Assembly (NCBI GenBank): GCA_016756855.1
Contig: JAESPD010000015.1
Coordinates: 1-64,000 of the forward strand
Direction of reading: 5' to 3'
Length of the DNA stretch: 64,000 nucleotides
DNA from: a gamma proteobacterium endosymbiont of Lamellibrachia anaximandri
Lineage (GTDB): Bacteria; Pseudomonadota; Gammaproteobacteria; Chromatiales; Chromatiaceae
The notes beneath the pieces are model-generated. The model was not told the DNA's origin, did no database searches, and saw only the letters and a list, made by a program, of their open reading frames with translations. Both the position numbers and the translations under genes were made by a program. Positions 27,432 to 36,456 of this stretch are shown here, piece after piece; position 1 is the stretch's first letter, and each line of letters begins with the position of its first letter.

Positions 27432-28328
27432 TCAGGCGCCAGTCAAACGCTTCTCCGCCTCCCGGTATTTCTCTGCGGTTTTACGAATGATCTCTTGAGG
27501 TAATTCAGGACCCGGCGGGTTTTTGTCCCAATCAAGAGTCTCCAGATAGTCGCGCACGAACTGTTTGTCAAAGCTGGGTGGGCTGATGCCGGGGCGATAT
27601 TCACTTGCGGGCCAAAAACGGGATGAATCAGGGGTCAGTACTTCATCAATCAGATGTACGGTGCCGTTATCATCAAGACCAAACTCAAATTTGGTATCAG
27701 CGATGATAATGCCCTTCTCGCGGGCAAAGTCGGCTGCTTCTGTGTAGATGCCAAGACTCAGGTCACGTACCTGCCCGGCAAGATCCTGCCCTATCAGGTC
27801 AACGGTCTTATCAAAACTGATGTTTTGATCGTGCTCGCCCACTTCGGCCTTGGTCGATGGCGTGTAGATTGCCTCAGGCAGCTTGTCAGCCTGTTGTAGT
27901 CCTTGCGGTAGTTGAATGCCGCAAACCCCTCCGCTGCGTTGGTAATCTTTCCAGCCGGAGCCGATCAGATAACCCCTGACGATAGCTTCGACCGGCAGAG
28001 GTTTGAGTTTGCGAACGACGATTGCCCGGTCCCCCAGTGCCGAGCGCTGGTTGGCGTCCGGGATGACAGAATCAAGGGGGATGTCAGACAGATGGTTCGG
28101 TACCTGATCTCTGGTTCGTTCAAACCAGAAATTCGCCACTCGCGTCAGCACCTCACCCTTACCGGGTATGGCTTGTGGCAGAATAACGTCAAATGCGGAT
28201 AGACGGTCACTTGTAACGATCAACAGGTGGTTATCATCGACAGCATAGATATCGCGGACTTTTCCCCGGCTAACCTGTTCCAGGCCGGTGAGATTGGATT
28301 CAAACAGGGTGTTATTTGCTTCGTTCAT
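27432..28328 (-). CDS. purC: Phosphoribosylaminoimidazole-succinocarboxamide synthase
   Basis: 298 residues. Motifs: [20 protein letters not shown] with the nucleotide-binding [74 protein letters not shown] and [18 protein letters not shown]. Catalyses ATP-dependent addition of aspartate to CAIR in purine synthesis. It is of the longer SAICAR synthase form; E. coli PurC is about 237 residues. Heads a unit with glutaredoxin and is divergent from the membrane-protein gene that starts at 28405. Confidence 0.95.
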   Translation of the reverse strand: MNEANNTLFESNLTGLEQVSRGKVRDIYAVDDNHLLIVTSDRLSAFDVILPQAIPGKGEVLTRVANFWFERTRDQVPNHLSDIPLDSVIPDANQRSALGDRAIVVRKLKPLPVEAIVRGYLIGSGWKDYQRSGGVCGIQLPQGLQQADKLPEAIYTPSTKAEVGEHDQNISFDKTVDLIGQDLAGQVRDLSLGIYTEAADFAREKGIIIADTKFEFGLDDNGTVHLIDEVLTPDSSRFWPASEYRPGISPPSFDKQFVRDYLETLDWDKNPPGPELPQEIIRKTAEKYREAEKRLTGA

Positions 28329-28404
28329 GGCGCTTGTCAGTTTAACAAAACTGTATTATAACCCGCTCAACATCAGCTTTCTTCCCATACTCACAGTTTC
28401 TCCT

Positions 28405-29106
28405 ATGCAAATCGTATTTTCGGCTGAGAAGACCGCCCGGACCCTGTTGTGGATTGTCGCATTTTTGACCATTGCCAGCACGTTGGGACAAATTTCACAC
28501 CATTTTTTTGGACACAGCCGGCTTTTTGGTCTGGTGTATCTCTTCAACTTGAACAGAGAGTGGAGTATCCCTTCTTTCTATGCATCATTCGCTGTCCTTT
28601 TCTGTTCTCTGCTATTGACCCTGATTGCCTGGGTTCACCATCGTAGAGGAGAGATGGATTTCAAGTACTGGTATGGTCTGGCAGTGATATTTCTACTACT
28701 TGCAATCGACGAGTATACCGATATCCATAATCGCATCTTTGAACCTGTCCACAGTCACTTGAAGGCTATTGGGATGATCTCCTATGCGTGGCTGCTGGTC
28801 TATGTGCCGTTACTGCTTGCCATGTTGTTGATCTATCGCCGATTTCTCACCAGATTGCCAGAGCAGATCGCCAAGTTGCTTATCCTGGCCGGTGTGGTCT
28901 ATCTTGTCGGCGCCATTGGAATCAACTTCATTGGGGACCAATACACATATTCTGAGAGGAGGGTGGCGGTCTCCTATGCGGTTATCTACACGCTCGAAGA
29001 ACTCTGTGAGATGCTTGGGATTATCATGTTTATCTATGCTCTCCTGAAGTATATGGAGGGATATATCGGGCAGTTGGCATTGGTCTTTCTTGATAGAGAG
29101 AAGTAG
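28405..29106 (+). CDS. Multi-pass membrane protein of unknown function
   Basis: 234 residues from the ATG at 28405. Earlier in-frame starts would overlap purC and are unlikely. About six hydrophobic segments are visible (TLLWIVAFLTIASTLG, FYASFAVLFCSLLLTLIAW, WYGLAVIFLLLAIDEYTD, YAWLLVYVPLLLAMLLIYR, LLILAGVVYLVGAIGINFIG, LCEMLGIIMFIYALL). A conserved-looking acidic pocket AIDEYTDIHNRIF and a second ELCEMLG lie near membrane ends and could bind a metal or proton. I do not recognise a named family. Divergent from purC. No signal peptide is obvious apart from the first membrane segment. Confidence 0.7.
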   Translation: MQIVFSAEKTARTLLWIVAFLTIASTLGQISHHFFGHSRLFGLVYLFNLNREWSIPSFYASFAVLFCSLLLTLIAWVHHRRGEMDFKYWYGLAVIFLLLAIDEYTDIHNRIFEPVHSHLKAIGMISYAWLLVYVPLLLAMLLIYRRFLTRLPEQIAKLLILAGVVYLVGAIGINFIGDQYTYSERRVAVSYAVIYTLEELCEMLGIIMFIYALLKYMEGYIGQLALVFLDREK

Positions 29107-29421
29107 GCAGAGGGGCAGCATTCTACCAATCGTATGCGATACTAAAGCAGTCACAGAATACAGACATGCACAAATTAGCCTCTGGTAGGGTGCCGCGCGC
29201 ACCTGAATAAGCCGTTACAGCAATCATGGCGCACAGGCCGCACCCTGTATTCGGCACATTTTGAGAAACCACACACCCTGTCAATCATCATCAGGAACGC
29301 TGAAGCTTGAGTTAGTCACTGCACGAAATTGCCGGTACAGGCGGTCTATTGAAACCGATAGAGAGTTTGATGAGTATTAATCCAAGGAAACCCAAAAGCA
29401 GATTGTTAGAGCCGAAAAATC
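29107..29421. other. Intergenic region with REP-like palindrome
   Basis: About 315 bases. AGGGTGC at 29187-29193 is inverted at 29240-29246 (GCACCCT), with further GCGC complementarity between. This resembles the extragenic palindrome ends seen at 16148-16248. No coding frame is credible. Confidence 0.5.
29187..29246. repeat. REP-like extragenic palindrome
   Basis: A 60-base block with inverted ends AGGGTGCCGCGCGCACC and GGCGCACAGGCCGCACCCT. The GC-rich ends and extragenic placement match REP/BIME elements. A related end is present in the ahcY-metF spacer. Confidence 0.55.
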
Positions 29422-29859
29422 ATGAATGAAGAGAACGACTATCTTCGCGCCTTTCGTGGCAGTTTTACCTCAGCATTACGCTGGCACCACCTGGATAGTT
29501 TATGGGAGGTGTTGCGTATGGATGCCGGCGGAGGGTGGTATATCTATGCGGTTGGCGAGCAACCTCCCGCCGGGGTGGTTGATGCGGATGGCTTCATTCG
29601 ATTTATCTCTGAAATCGATGAGCTGCTGCGAAAAGAGCATGATGAGGATTACTGCGGCATTGTTTATGCTGACGATCTGACTACACCCTCATTCGTTAAG
29701 ATATATGATCCCAACAACCTGGGCGTCTCCTGTGGTTATAGTGATAATCCCCCTCTGCCGGGTTGGGTGATGAGTAAGATCCAGCCTGTTGATCTGCCGT
29801 CAACCCAGGTGCTCCCCGGAAATCGGAAGCGCTGGTGGCGAAATCTGTTTGGTGGCTAA
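29422..29859 (+). CDS. Conserved-looking hypothetical protein
   Basis: 145 residues, soluble, no signal peptide. Notable features are a W/Y-rich first half (WHHLDSLWEVLR, GGGWYIYAVGEQPP), an acidic helix ISEIDELLRKEHDEDYCG, then IVYADDLTTPSFVKIYDPNNLG and a Cys in GVSCGYSDNPPLPGW. The basic tail RKRWWRNLFGG ends the protein. I do not recognise the family. The start ATG is in good context after a long intergenic region. It stands alone. Confidence 0.6.
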   Translation: MNEENDYLRAFRGSFTSALRWHHLDSLWEVLRMDAGGGWYIYAVGEQPPAGVVDADGFIRFISEIDELLRKEHDEDYCGIVYADDLTTPSFVKIYDPNNLGVSCGYSDNPPLPGWVMSKIQPVDLPSTQVLPGNRKRWWRNLFGG

Positions 29860-29980
29860 CCCCTTTCTCTCCTGTAAATCCATGCCTGTTAGTGGGAAAT
29901 AAGCCTGTTTTCCCGTGCTAGACTGCCATTAATAAGCCTGTCGGCAGGTAAGAAATTCACGAGTGATATTTGGTTGGGTT

Positions 29981-30421
29981 ATGAACGAAACAGCGCAAGA
30001 AAGCGGGAATTTGTCTTTGGATGAACGTCAGGAGATGACGCGTGGCGTACTGAGTATGCTGAAAAACTGGGGGCTCAGGGCGGAAGAGATGATGGCGCTG
30101 TTGGATCTGGAAGGAAAGCCGCGTCATATGGCACGATATCTTAACGACCAGCCTTTGCCTGATAACCCAGGCATCACCAAACGGGTTGAGTATCTGATCC
30201 GTATAAACGATGCGCTTCGTACCACCTACCCAATGAATCCGGATATGGGGCGGCGCTGGATGCGTCAGCTCAATACCAAGCTACAAAGGCGTTCACCCCT
30301 GGCGGTTATGATCGAAGGTGGTGAACGTGGTTTGGTGAATGTGCTTTGCCACCTTGACTGCACCTACGCCTGGGATATGAGTGGGTCGAAAAACACCTCC
30401 TGCAGGAATATCTCAGGGTAG
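29981..30421 (+). CDS. Orphan Xre/MbcA/ParS-type antitoxin-like protein
   Basis: 146 residues from the ATG at 29981; a GTG at 29963 would add six. Residues 20-90 look like an Xre-type HTH (RGVLSMLKNWGLRAEEMMALL, then PDNPGITKRVEYLIRIND). The C-terminal part MGRRWMRQLNTKLQRRSPLAVMIEGGERGLVNVLCHLDC matches the antitoxin MbcA/ParS toxin-binding domain pattern. Such antitoxins normally pair with a RES-domain toxin. Here the next gene is a convergent MBL hydrolase and no RES gene is present, so it is an orphan or a regulator. Tail residues after WDMSG are not conserved. Confidence 0.65.
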   Translation: MNETAQESGNLSLDERQEMTRGVLSMLKNWGLRAEEMMALLDLEGKPRHMARYLNDQPLPDNPGITKRVEYLIRINDALRTTYPMNPDMGRRWMRQLNTKLQRRSPLAVMIEGGERGLVNVLCHLDCTYAWDMSGSKNTSCRNISG

Positions 30422-30425
30422 GACA

Positions 30426-31394
30426 CTATCCCGGCTGACTGGCCTGTTCCCTCTCCCTGCGTTGCAGCCAGACCTCCAGCCCTTGGGCATTCAATTCGAT
30501 ATCCATGGCCAGCAGTGCCTTGATCCTGGGTTCCGCCAGCGAACAGCCGTGCTTCATGAGCGCGGTATTGGTCCATGCCCATAATTTTTGCTGGATTCCA
30601 GCAAAGCGGTTCTCTGCTTCTACAGTCAGGGCAATCTCTGCAAAATCGTCGATAGCCTGGTGCAGGTTATCTGCCAGCCGCTTCATGTCGTTCACTTTTC
30701 CATAGTGGGTGAGGTAAGCGCTGGATGGGTTCATCTCCATCAGTCTGCTTAATGTTGCCTGCCAGGCTGCTGGGTCGAACTGGACCGGTGTGGTGGTAGG
30801 CAGAATAAAAGCCCCCTTGGAGGTATCCAGGTCCCGATAAGAGAGACCAAAGGTATCGCCGGTAAAGAGCCCTTTACTCCTGTCGTCATAGATGCAGATG
30901 TGGTGCCGGGCATGGCCAGGGGTATCGAGACAGAGCAGAGACCTGCCACCGAGTTCGATCACAATCTCGTCGGATGCCTCAATCACTCTCTCCTGTGGGA
31001 TGGGAATCAGCCGGCCAAAGGCTTTGCGGAACTGTTCCTTGCCGTAGACGGCAGTGGCGCCCGCAGTCAGTTTTGTCGGGTCGACCATATGGCGGGCGCC
31101 AAAAGGGTGGACGACAAGCTGCGCCTCGGGGCACTTTTCCATCAGTGCGCCAGCACCCCCTGCGTGATCCAGGTGAACATGGGTCACGATGATGTACTTC
31201 ACCTGGTCGGTGGTCAGTCCACGGGTTTCCAGCAGCTTGAGAATAACAGGCAGGGTATAGGTCGTGCCTGTATCGATAAAAGCCAACTCCCCCTGCGCCT
31301 CGATCATGTAACAGGCCGCGAGATCTGGCCGTTGATAACCTGTGTCGATACAGGTTATGGCGTGCTCCAGCGTTTGATAGGGAGAATGGCCCAT
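30426..31394 (-). CDS. MBL-fold metallohydrolase
   Basis: 322 residues. The metallo-beta-lactamase metal motif THVHLDHAGGAG is near residue 72. It is followed by LVVHPFGARHMVDPTKL, DTPGHARHHICIYDD, LFTGDTFGLSYRDLD and YLTHYGKVNDM. These supply the zinc ligands H-X-H-X-D-H, H, D and H. The C-terminal 80 residues are helical and extra to the core. Family members include glyoxalase II and other thioester or lactone hydrolases; substrate unknown. Convergent with the antitoxin-like gene, only 4 bases apart. Confidence 0.82.
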   Translation of the reverse strand: MGHSPYQTLEHAITCIDTGYQRPDLAACYMIEAQGELAFIDTGTTYTLPVILKLLETRGLTTDQVKYIIVTHVHLDHAGGAGALMEKCPEAQLVVHPFGARHMVDPTKLTAGATAVYGKEQFRKAFGRLIPIPQERVIEASDEIVIELGGRSLLCLDTPGHARHHICIYDDRSKGLFTGDTFGLSYRDLDTSKGAFILPTTTPVQFDPAAWQATLSRLMEMNPSSAYLTHYGKVNDMKRLADNLHQAIDDFAEIALTVEAENRFAGIQQKLWAWTNTALMKHGCSLAEPRIKALLAMDIELNAQGLEVWLQRREREQASQPG

Positions 31395-31436
31395 GTTCAG
31401 TGAAGATAACCTTCCTGTGGTTGGATGTTGCCGCCG

Positions 31437-32987
31437 CTATTTTGCAAACGCGAGAATACGTTTGGTGATCTTTGTTTTAAAGGGTTTGGGAAAGAGCACG
31501 ATCCAGTAGATGATGAACAGGATAATGCCGCCTCCCAAACTGCCGTAGATCAGGATTTCAACAAAACGATCACCCAGCAGATGGCGCACCAACAGCAGCC
31601 AAAGTGTAAAGGGAATGACTGACAGTATGGGAGTGAAGAAGACCTTCAGAATGAATGAGCTGAGCGGGACATCCAAAACCTTGCAGGAGTGGTAGGGGAC
31701 CAGGAGCCCAAAGGTGATAAAGATCGGTACTGCGATTAAGAGGGCTGCACCTTCCAGTGTCCATCCAGTGATATTGAGCGCAGTAATGCCGATAACAAGT
31801 GAAGAAAGGGTGATGATAATGCTCCACTTGCCGATAAAACCATGCATATTTATTCCCATCAGCACACGGTAGAACGGATCCATCGAAATCGGCAGGAAGT
31901 AGGCAACGGCCAAGATGAGAATGATCGACATGTTGACATACCCACTGCCCATCCAGACTGTCATGATGACATCACCGTAGATGACAAATGCAATCAGAAA
32001 GGGAGTAGTGAGGGCAACGCCATACCTGGCTGTGGTGATTAGAAGCTCTTTCAGTTCTTCGGTTTTGCCGGCGCCATGCAGTGCGCCCACCGTAGGTATC
32101 AGCACATAGGTGAATTTACGCACGAATGTTTCAATGTGCCTGACGATGGCCACGGGTCGGGTGAATATCGCCAAGGCTGCCGGCCCAAGATTACTGACAA
32201 TAAAGACACTGGTGGTTTGCAGCAGAATGATGGGCACAATCCCGGCTGCGAAGGTTTTTCCACCAAAGTGGATCAGTTTTTTGGCACGAACCCAAGTGGC
32301 GGAGTGGGGGTGAAATCTCAATTCAGGGCAGATATGACGGGCATAGATCATACGGATGATTTCGCCAAACAGGGTAACGGCGAAATAGATGATGCTGATA
32401 CTGACCAGTTCCCCGCCCATTGTCAGGGCGGTAATCATGCCGACTACCGTGATGAGATAAAATCCTGAACTGATGGCATTATGCATGCCCCAGCGATGAT
32501 ATCCGGTGATGACTCCTTTGGCAGGTTCCAATGCCATCTCTGCAGCAAAGGTTGCGCCCAGAAATAGCATGACCCCCTGTGCCGTCTCCAGGTTGCTGCC
32601 GAGTTTTTCAGCGAAAAAGATGGGCAGTATAAAGTAGAGGGCTGTGACAACGAGCAGCACCATGACTGCGATGAACGCCTGGATCACCAGTACGGTGGAA
32701 ATCGTACCGCGCATCTCGTCGAACTCTTTGCTGGCCCGATACTTGGCGATATAGCGGTTCAATTGTGAGCCCAGGCCCATGGTGGTGAGACGCATATAGG
32801 CTACGAGTGACCAACAGAAATCCCAGATACCCAGCGCCTCCTGGCCGATGTTGTTGTCTATCATTCTGGGCATGACGAATCCCGCAACGATGAAGACAAG
32901 ATACCCTGCCCAGCTGGTGATGACATTCCAGATCATTCTGTCGCGACCTGAAACATCCTCTTTTTTTTCATTTGTTGAGTCAGACAC
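31437..32987 (-). CDS. Wzx-like polysaccharide flippase (MATE/MOP superfamily)
   Basis: 516 residues with 12-14 hydrophobic segments and only short loops. The start MIWNVITSWAGYLVFIVAGFVMPRMIDNNIG is typical of oligosaccharide flippases of the MOP superfamily; ALGIWDFCWSLVAYMRLTTMGLG and SQLNRYIAKYRASKEFD follow. It would move lipid-linked glycan across the inner membrane. The convergent MBL-hydrolase side and the downstream polysaccharide deacetylase (33194-34219) suggest a small exopolysaccharide locus, but no glycosyltransferase is present in the window. Separate promoter presumed in the 200-base gap upstream. Confidence 0.82.
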   Translation of the reverse strand: MSDSTNEKKEDVSGRDRMIWNVITSWAGYLVFIVAGFVMPRMIDNNIGQEALGIWDFCWSLVAYMRLTTMGLGSQLNRYIAKYRASKEFDEMRGTISTVLVIQAFIAVMVLLVVTALYFILPIFFAEKLGSNLETAQGVMLFLGATFAAEMALEPAKGVITGYHRWGMHNAISSGFYLITVVGMITALTMGGELVSISIIYFAVTLFGEIIRMIYARHICPELRFHPHSATWVRAKKLIHFGGKTFAAGIVPIILLQTTSVFIVSNLGPAALAIFTRPVAIVRHIETFVRKFTYVLIPTVGALHGAGKTEELKELLITTARYGVALTTPFLIAFVIYGDVIMTVWMGSGYVNMSIILILAVAYFLPISMDPFYRVLMGINMHGFIGKWSIIITLSSLVIGITALNITGWTLEGAALLIAVPIFITFGLLVPYHSCKVLDVPLSSFILKVFFTPILSVIPFTLWLLLVRHLLGDRFVEILIYGSLGGGIILFIIYWIVLFPKPFKTKITKRILAFAK

Positions 32988-33193
32988 TGCGCTATACCGT
33001 TTTTAGAGAATTGTTTCGCTTGTAGAAATATGGATCTGGCTGGAGCATGATCCATTTGATCACAGATTGAAGCGTATTTATTTGGACTAGTGTTTCAGCG
33101 CTGAGTGAAAAGGATTTCAGTTTCTACGCTCTCAGTGTCGGTCGAGGATAACACGGACCCGACCGAAAATCCGGGAGTCAGGTCATGAGTGGG

Positions 33194-34219
33194 TTAACGG
33201 GAAAGCCCGGCGCTACTGGCCAGCAGGAAGAGTGGATCCTTCTTTCCGGAAATCGAGATCCTTTTCAGCTTGAAAGGGTCGGCACCTGGATTGTTGATTC
33301 CCTCATCAGTGGTTACTGCCGACGCATATCCGGTCTCTCTGAGTATATCGACGGCCTGTTGATTCCAACTGCCGTTTGGGTAGCAGAAATGGCGACAACT
33401 CTTCCCTATGACCTTCTCTATTGCCTCTTTTGATCTGACGACCTGATCCCGCGACGCTTCAGCCTCTGTCTGGCCCAAGCGGACATGATCTACGGTATGG
33501 CTACCAATGGTGATTTCGGTGGTGCGTGAGATATCGCCTATCTCGTCCCAGGTCAAAATGGCGGACCAGGGATCATCTTTGACAATCTGCTTGATGCTCA
33601 TGCCACTCTGTTTTTCAAGTGATTCCGCCAACTGATCAAAGTAGTCGCGCATCTCTATGTCCGGCATATCGGCATGTTTCAGAATGCCGCGCAGCCGGGA
33701 ATAGGACTGTGCCAAGGTGCCTCTGTTGGATTTATCGATGGTAATTTCAGTCTCTTTGTAGCGAATTGTTTCCCCGTCAATGTCCGCAAACTGTAGCGCA
33801 TAATCGAGGCGGTCGACCCAGAAGGGACGTTGCTCCTCAGTGTGGCCGGTGGCGACATAGAAGACAGCAGGAACGCCATATTTCTGCAGTATCGGCAGCG
33901 CATGAGTTGCATTGTTTCTGTAGCCGTCGTCGAAGGTAACGACGCAACAATTGGGCTTTGACGGTAGTCGTCCTTCCAGTATGGCAACAGCTTCATCGAT
34001 AGTGACAAAGTTATAATAACGACTGAAGAGCTTGAGGGTTTGCTCAAGATACTTTGGTGCAAGTTGCGGCCGAAGCGGCTCCCATGAGGACGCTTCCTCC
34101 TGGGTATCCATGACGCCGTGAATCATAAAAATCGTAATTTTTTTTCTTTTGAGGAAAAGCAAAGTCTTTAGGGCGCCAACCCGATACAAGATTTTTAGAA
34201 TAGCCAGTTTAAGATTCAT
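33194..34219 (-). CDS. Polysaccharide deacetylase (NodB/CE4 domain)
   Basis: 341 residues. The NodB homology region is clear: CVVTFDDGYRNNATHALPIL (metal Asp-Asp), VPAVFYVATGH, TIGSHTVDHVRL with the His pair S-H-T-X-D-H, and FCYPNGSWNQQAVDIL. The N-terminus KITIFMIHGVMD contains the first conserved His. CE4 enzymes remove N- or O-acetyl groups from glycans using a bound metal. It lacks a clear signal peptide, though residues 1-25 are mildly hydrophobic. CAGGGAC precedes the ATG. On the same strand as the flippase, about 200 bases away. Confidence 0.88.
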   Translation of the reverse strand: MNLKLAILKILYRVGALKTLLFLKRKKITIFMIHGVMDTQEEASSWEPLRPQLAPKYLEQTLKLFSRYYNFVTIDEAVAILEGRLPSKPNCCVVTFDDGYRNNATHALPILQKYGVPAVFYVATGHTEEQRPFWVDRLDYALQFADIDGETIRYKETEITIDKSNRGTLAQSYSRLRGILKHADMPDIEMRDYFDQLAESLEKQSGMSIKQIVKDDPWSAILTWDEIGDISRTTEITIGSHTVDHVRLGQTEAEASRDQVVRSKEAIEKVIGKSCRHFCYPNGSWNQQAVDILRETGYASAVTTDEGINNPGADPFKLKRISISGKKDPLFLLASSAGLSR

Positions 34220-34642
34220 CTTGTCCCTGTAAAAAAACGTGATTAGTGTGATTTCATGATATTGGACTATTCAGATCACGGCTTAACGGAATTTGTCCCG
34301 GAAATTATGCATCTGTCCCGTGTTTTCCGTCAGTTAATCCCTGGATGATCCTGACGTTCGGGTACTCTGACGGCAGCCCACAGCAAATTGTAAATATTTA
34401 TGAACTCGGATAATAACCTGAGATACACTTTTTGTGTACCGGGGAAAGGAATGAGGTTCAGAAGGCGTGTGTTAAATTCTCGGTGACCACGGGATCAAGC
34501 TTAATTTCAATTGTAACTATTCAGCACTTTCTCTAAACGTAATTACGTTGCAAATAAATCGGTGTACCCAACCCCTGTTTTGCACTATTGCACCTGGTGA
34601 ACTCGATGGATCGAGGTGACTGTAATTCTAGTTTTATTGGTT
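34220..34642. other. Intergenic region between the deacetylase and the bat operon
   Basis: About 420 AT-rich bases. A short 6-bp-stem palindrome CTCGAT-GG-ATCGAG lies near 34600-34614, just after the batD end. No gene, tRNA or T-run terminator was recognised. The promoter of the deacetylase must lie in the lower part. Confidence 0.4.
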
Positions 34643-36355
34643 CTATGCGGCCGCCTTGGGGTTTAGTTCCGGCAGGCGGTTGTCAATGCCATGTTTTTTT
34701 CCGCTGCGCCGAGTGCGGAGCAGCGGTACGCCGGGTCGTATCTCTCGCTTGAATTCCCGTTTCCAGGCTTCGAAGTCGAGGGTTGTGTGGCCGTAGATCG
34801 CCTGATCCAGATCGTGTATGAGGCTGCGCACCCGCTGAGGGTTGGATCTTGGCTGAAAGTCGATGATGCGGTCCGCAATGTTCGCAAAGGGTGCTCTGGG
34901 AGGCATATCCATATGTTTGTTGGCCAGGAAGCGCAGAGTGTAACCCCAGACGTCAGGATCGTTTTCCTGATCAACGCAACGTACGCAGAACCAGAAACGG
35001 ATCGACAGCGGCAGCATGCCGACCAGTCGGCGGCGCAGCCGTTGCCATTTGGTGATTGGATTGAGGCAGGCAGTGGTGGCGCGAAGCTTCCTGCTTAGAG
35101 GGGCAAAGGCGGGCGCCATGCTCAGGAAGGGCCTCTTCAATGCAATGGTGAGCGGAGCAAATGCAGCGGGAGGTTGCACCTCACGTTTTCTATTGGCGAG
35201 CCAGATCGCCAGCCAGTAACCGAAGATAACACCCAGTGCCACGGCCAGTGGGATCCAGAAAGCGGCGGGGGAGCCGGCCGGAAAAAATGTGCTCGGTTTG
35301 GTCAGGCCGAAAAGCCCTTCCCCCCTTAAACCACTGCCGCTGACAGCCAAGGGTTTGACGGGTTCGGAGGCATGCTGTGGCATGCCTGTCCTGATATTCC
35401 ACCAGGGTATACGCAACTCGGGCAGTTGCAGGTCACCGCCATGCTGGGGGACCAGCGTGAAGGTTTCGATACGGCTTCCCCGAATCTTTTTGCCACTCTT
35501 GCTGAGATTGGTTTGGGTGCGAGTATTCTCCCGGTAAACCCGAAAGTCAGGGCTTTGCAGCTGACGTTCGAGACTGGGCAGGAGATCACCGGACGCGCCG
35601 ATGGCCTTGATTTCAATCGTCAGGCTGGTTGGTTGCCCGGCAGCGAAGCGGGTGTTCTCCGGCAGTTTCGTTTTCAGGGTCAACTGTTCGAGCGGCAGCC
35701 AGGGATTGATGGAAGGATCGGCATCTTTGACATTGAGTCTCAGTGGCTTATCACTGGTCGCATCGAAAGCCTTGGGAGCGCTGCCGTATCCACTCACAGA
35801 TTCAAGTGTTCCAGTAACGTGAAGCGGCGGAATATCGATCTTTCCGGGACGCAGTGGCGTCACTTGGTAGATAAATCCGGTGACGATCTCCTGATTTCCT
35901 TTATGGGTGCGGGAGCTGGCCGTGGGGCCCTCGATCTTCTGAAAAATGAGCGCGTCGGTTTGCGGCAGTTGTGGTGTGGCGGTTTTAAGGTTGCCGTCAC
36001 TGATGATGTTGAGATGGAGTAACAGGTTCTCCTGCAGATAGGGGGCTCTGCCCGAGAGTTTGATCTCCAGGCGGGGCGGGCGGGACTGTTGGCCGTAGTA
36101 CGGTGTTTGGCTATATCCCGGGCGCTGCATGCCCGGCCAGCCACCAGGTCCGTACGAGGGGGGCTGCACGGTTGGAGGGGGAAGTTCCGGTGAAGGGGTG
36201 CCCTTACCGCGCTGGTCCGGAGGCGCATAGTTCCACTGGTTGACTGGTGGTTGCCAGGGCATATACCCAGGGTAGCCGCCGGGCGCCGCTACGGCATTGG
36301 CCGCCAACAGCAGCAATAGCAAAATGCTTGGAAAAGCGTGCAATCGTTTAACCAT
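34643..36355 (-). CDS. batD: BatD-like membrane protein (aerotolerance operon)
   Basis: 570 residues with a signal peptide (AFPSILLLLLLAANAVAAPGG). A Pro/Gly/Tyr-rich stretch follows, then a long beta-rich periplasmic region beginning RLEIKLSGRAPYLQENLLLHL. A membrane segment FWIPLAVALGVIFGYWLAIWLA lies near residue 385, followed by a cytoplasmic helical tail. This is the layout of BatD (oxygen-tolerance protein). The tail ends RRSGKKHGIDNRLPELN. Last gene of the operon; the Pro/Gly-rich N-terminal insert is longer than in many homologues. Likely interacts with the VWA proteins BatA and BatB in the inner membrane. Confidence 0.85.
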   Translation of the reverse strand: MVKRLHAFPSILLLLLLAANAVAAPGGYPGYMPWQPPVNQWNYAPPDQRGKGTPSPELPPPTVQPPSYGPGGWPGMQRPGYSQTPYYGQQSRPPRLEIKLSGRAPYLQENLLLHLNIISDGNLKTATPQLPQTDALIFQKIEGPTASSRTHKGNQEIVTGFIYQVTPLRPGKIDIPPLHVTGTLESVSGYGSAPKAFDATSDKPLRLNVKDADPSINPWLPLEQLTLKTKLPENTRFAAGQPTSLTIEIKAIGASGDLLPSLERQLQSPDFRVYRENTRTQTNLSKSGKKIRGSRIETFTLVPQHGGDLQLPELRIPWWNIRTGMPQHASEPVKPLAVSGSGLRGEGLFGLTKPSTFFPAGSPAAFWIPLAVALGVIFGYWLAIWLANRKREVQPPAAFAPLTIALKRPFLSMAPAFAPLSRKLRATTACLNPITKWQRLRRRLVGMLPLSIRFWFCVRCVDQENDPDVWGYTLRFLANKHMDMPPRAPFANIADRIIDFQPRSNPQRVRSLIHDLDQAIYGHTTLDFEAWKREFKREIRPGVPLLRTRRSGKKHGIDNRLPELNPKAAA

Positions 36356-36456
36356 CCTCTGAGAACCTCGGTGGTTTCCAGTATTTATTTGATCTTTTAT
36401 TCATTTAGTGTCGGAGTCGTATTTGTTCGATTCCGACCCAGACTCAATCTTGCGGG

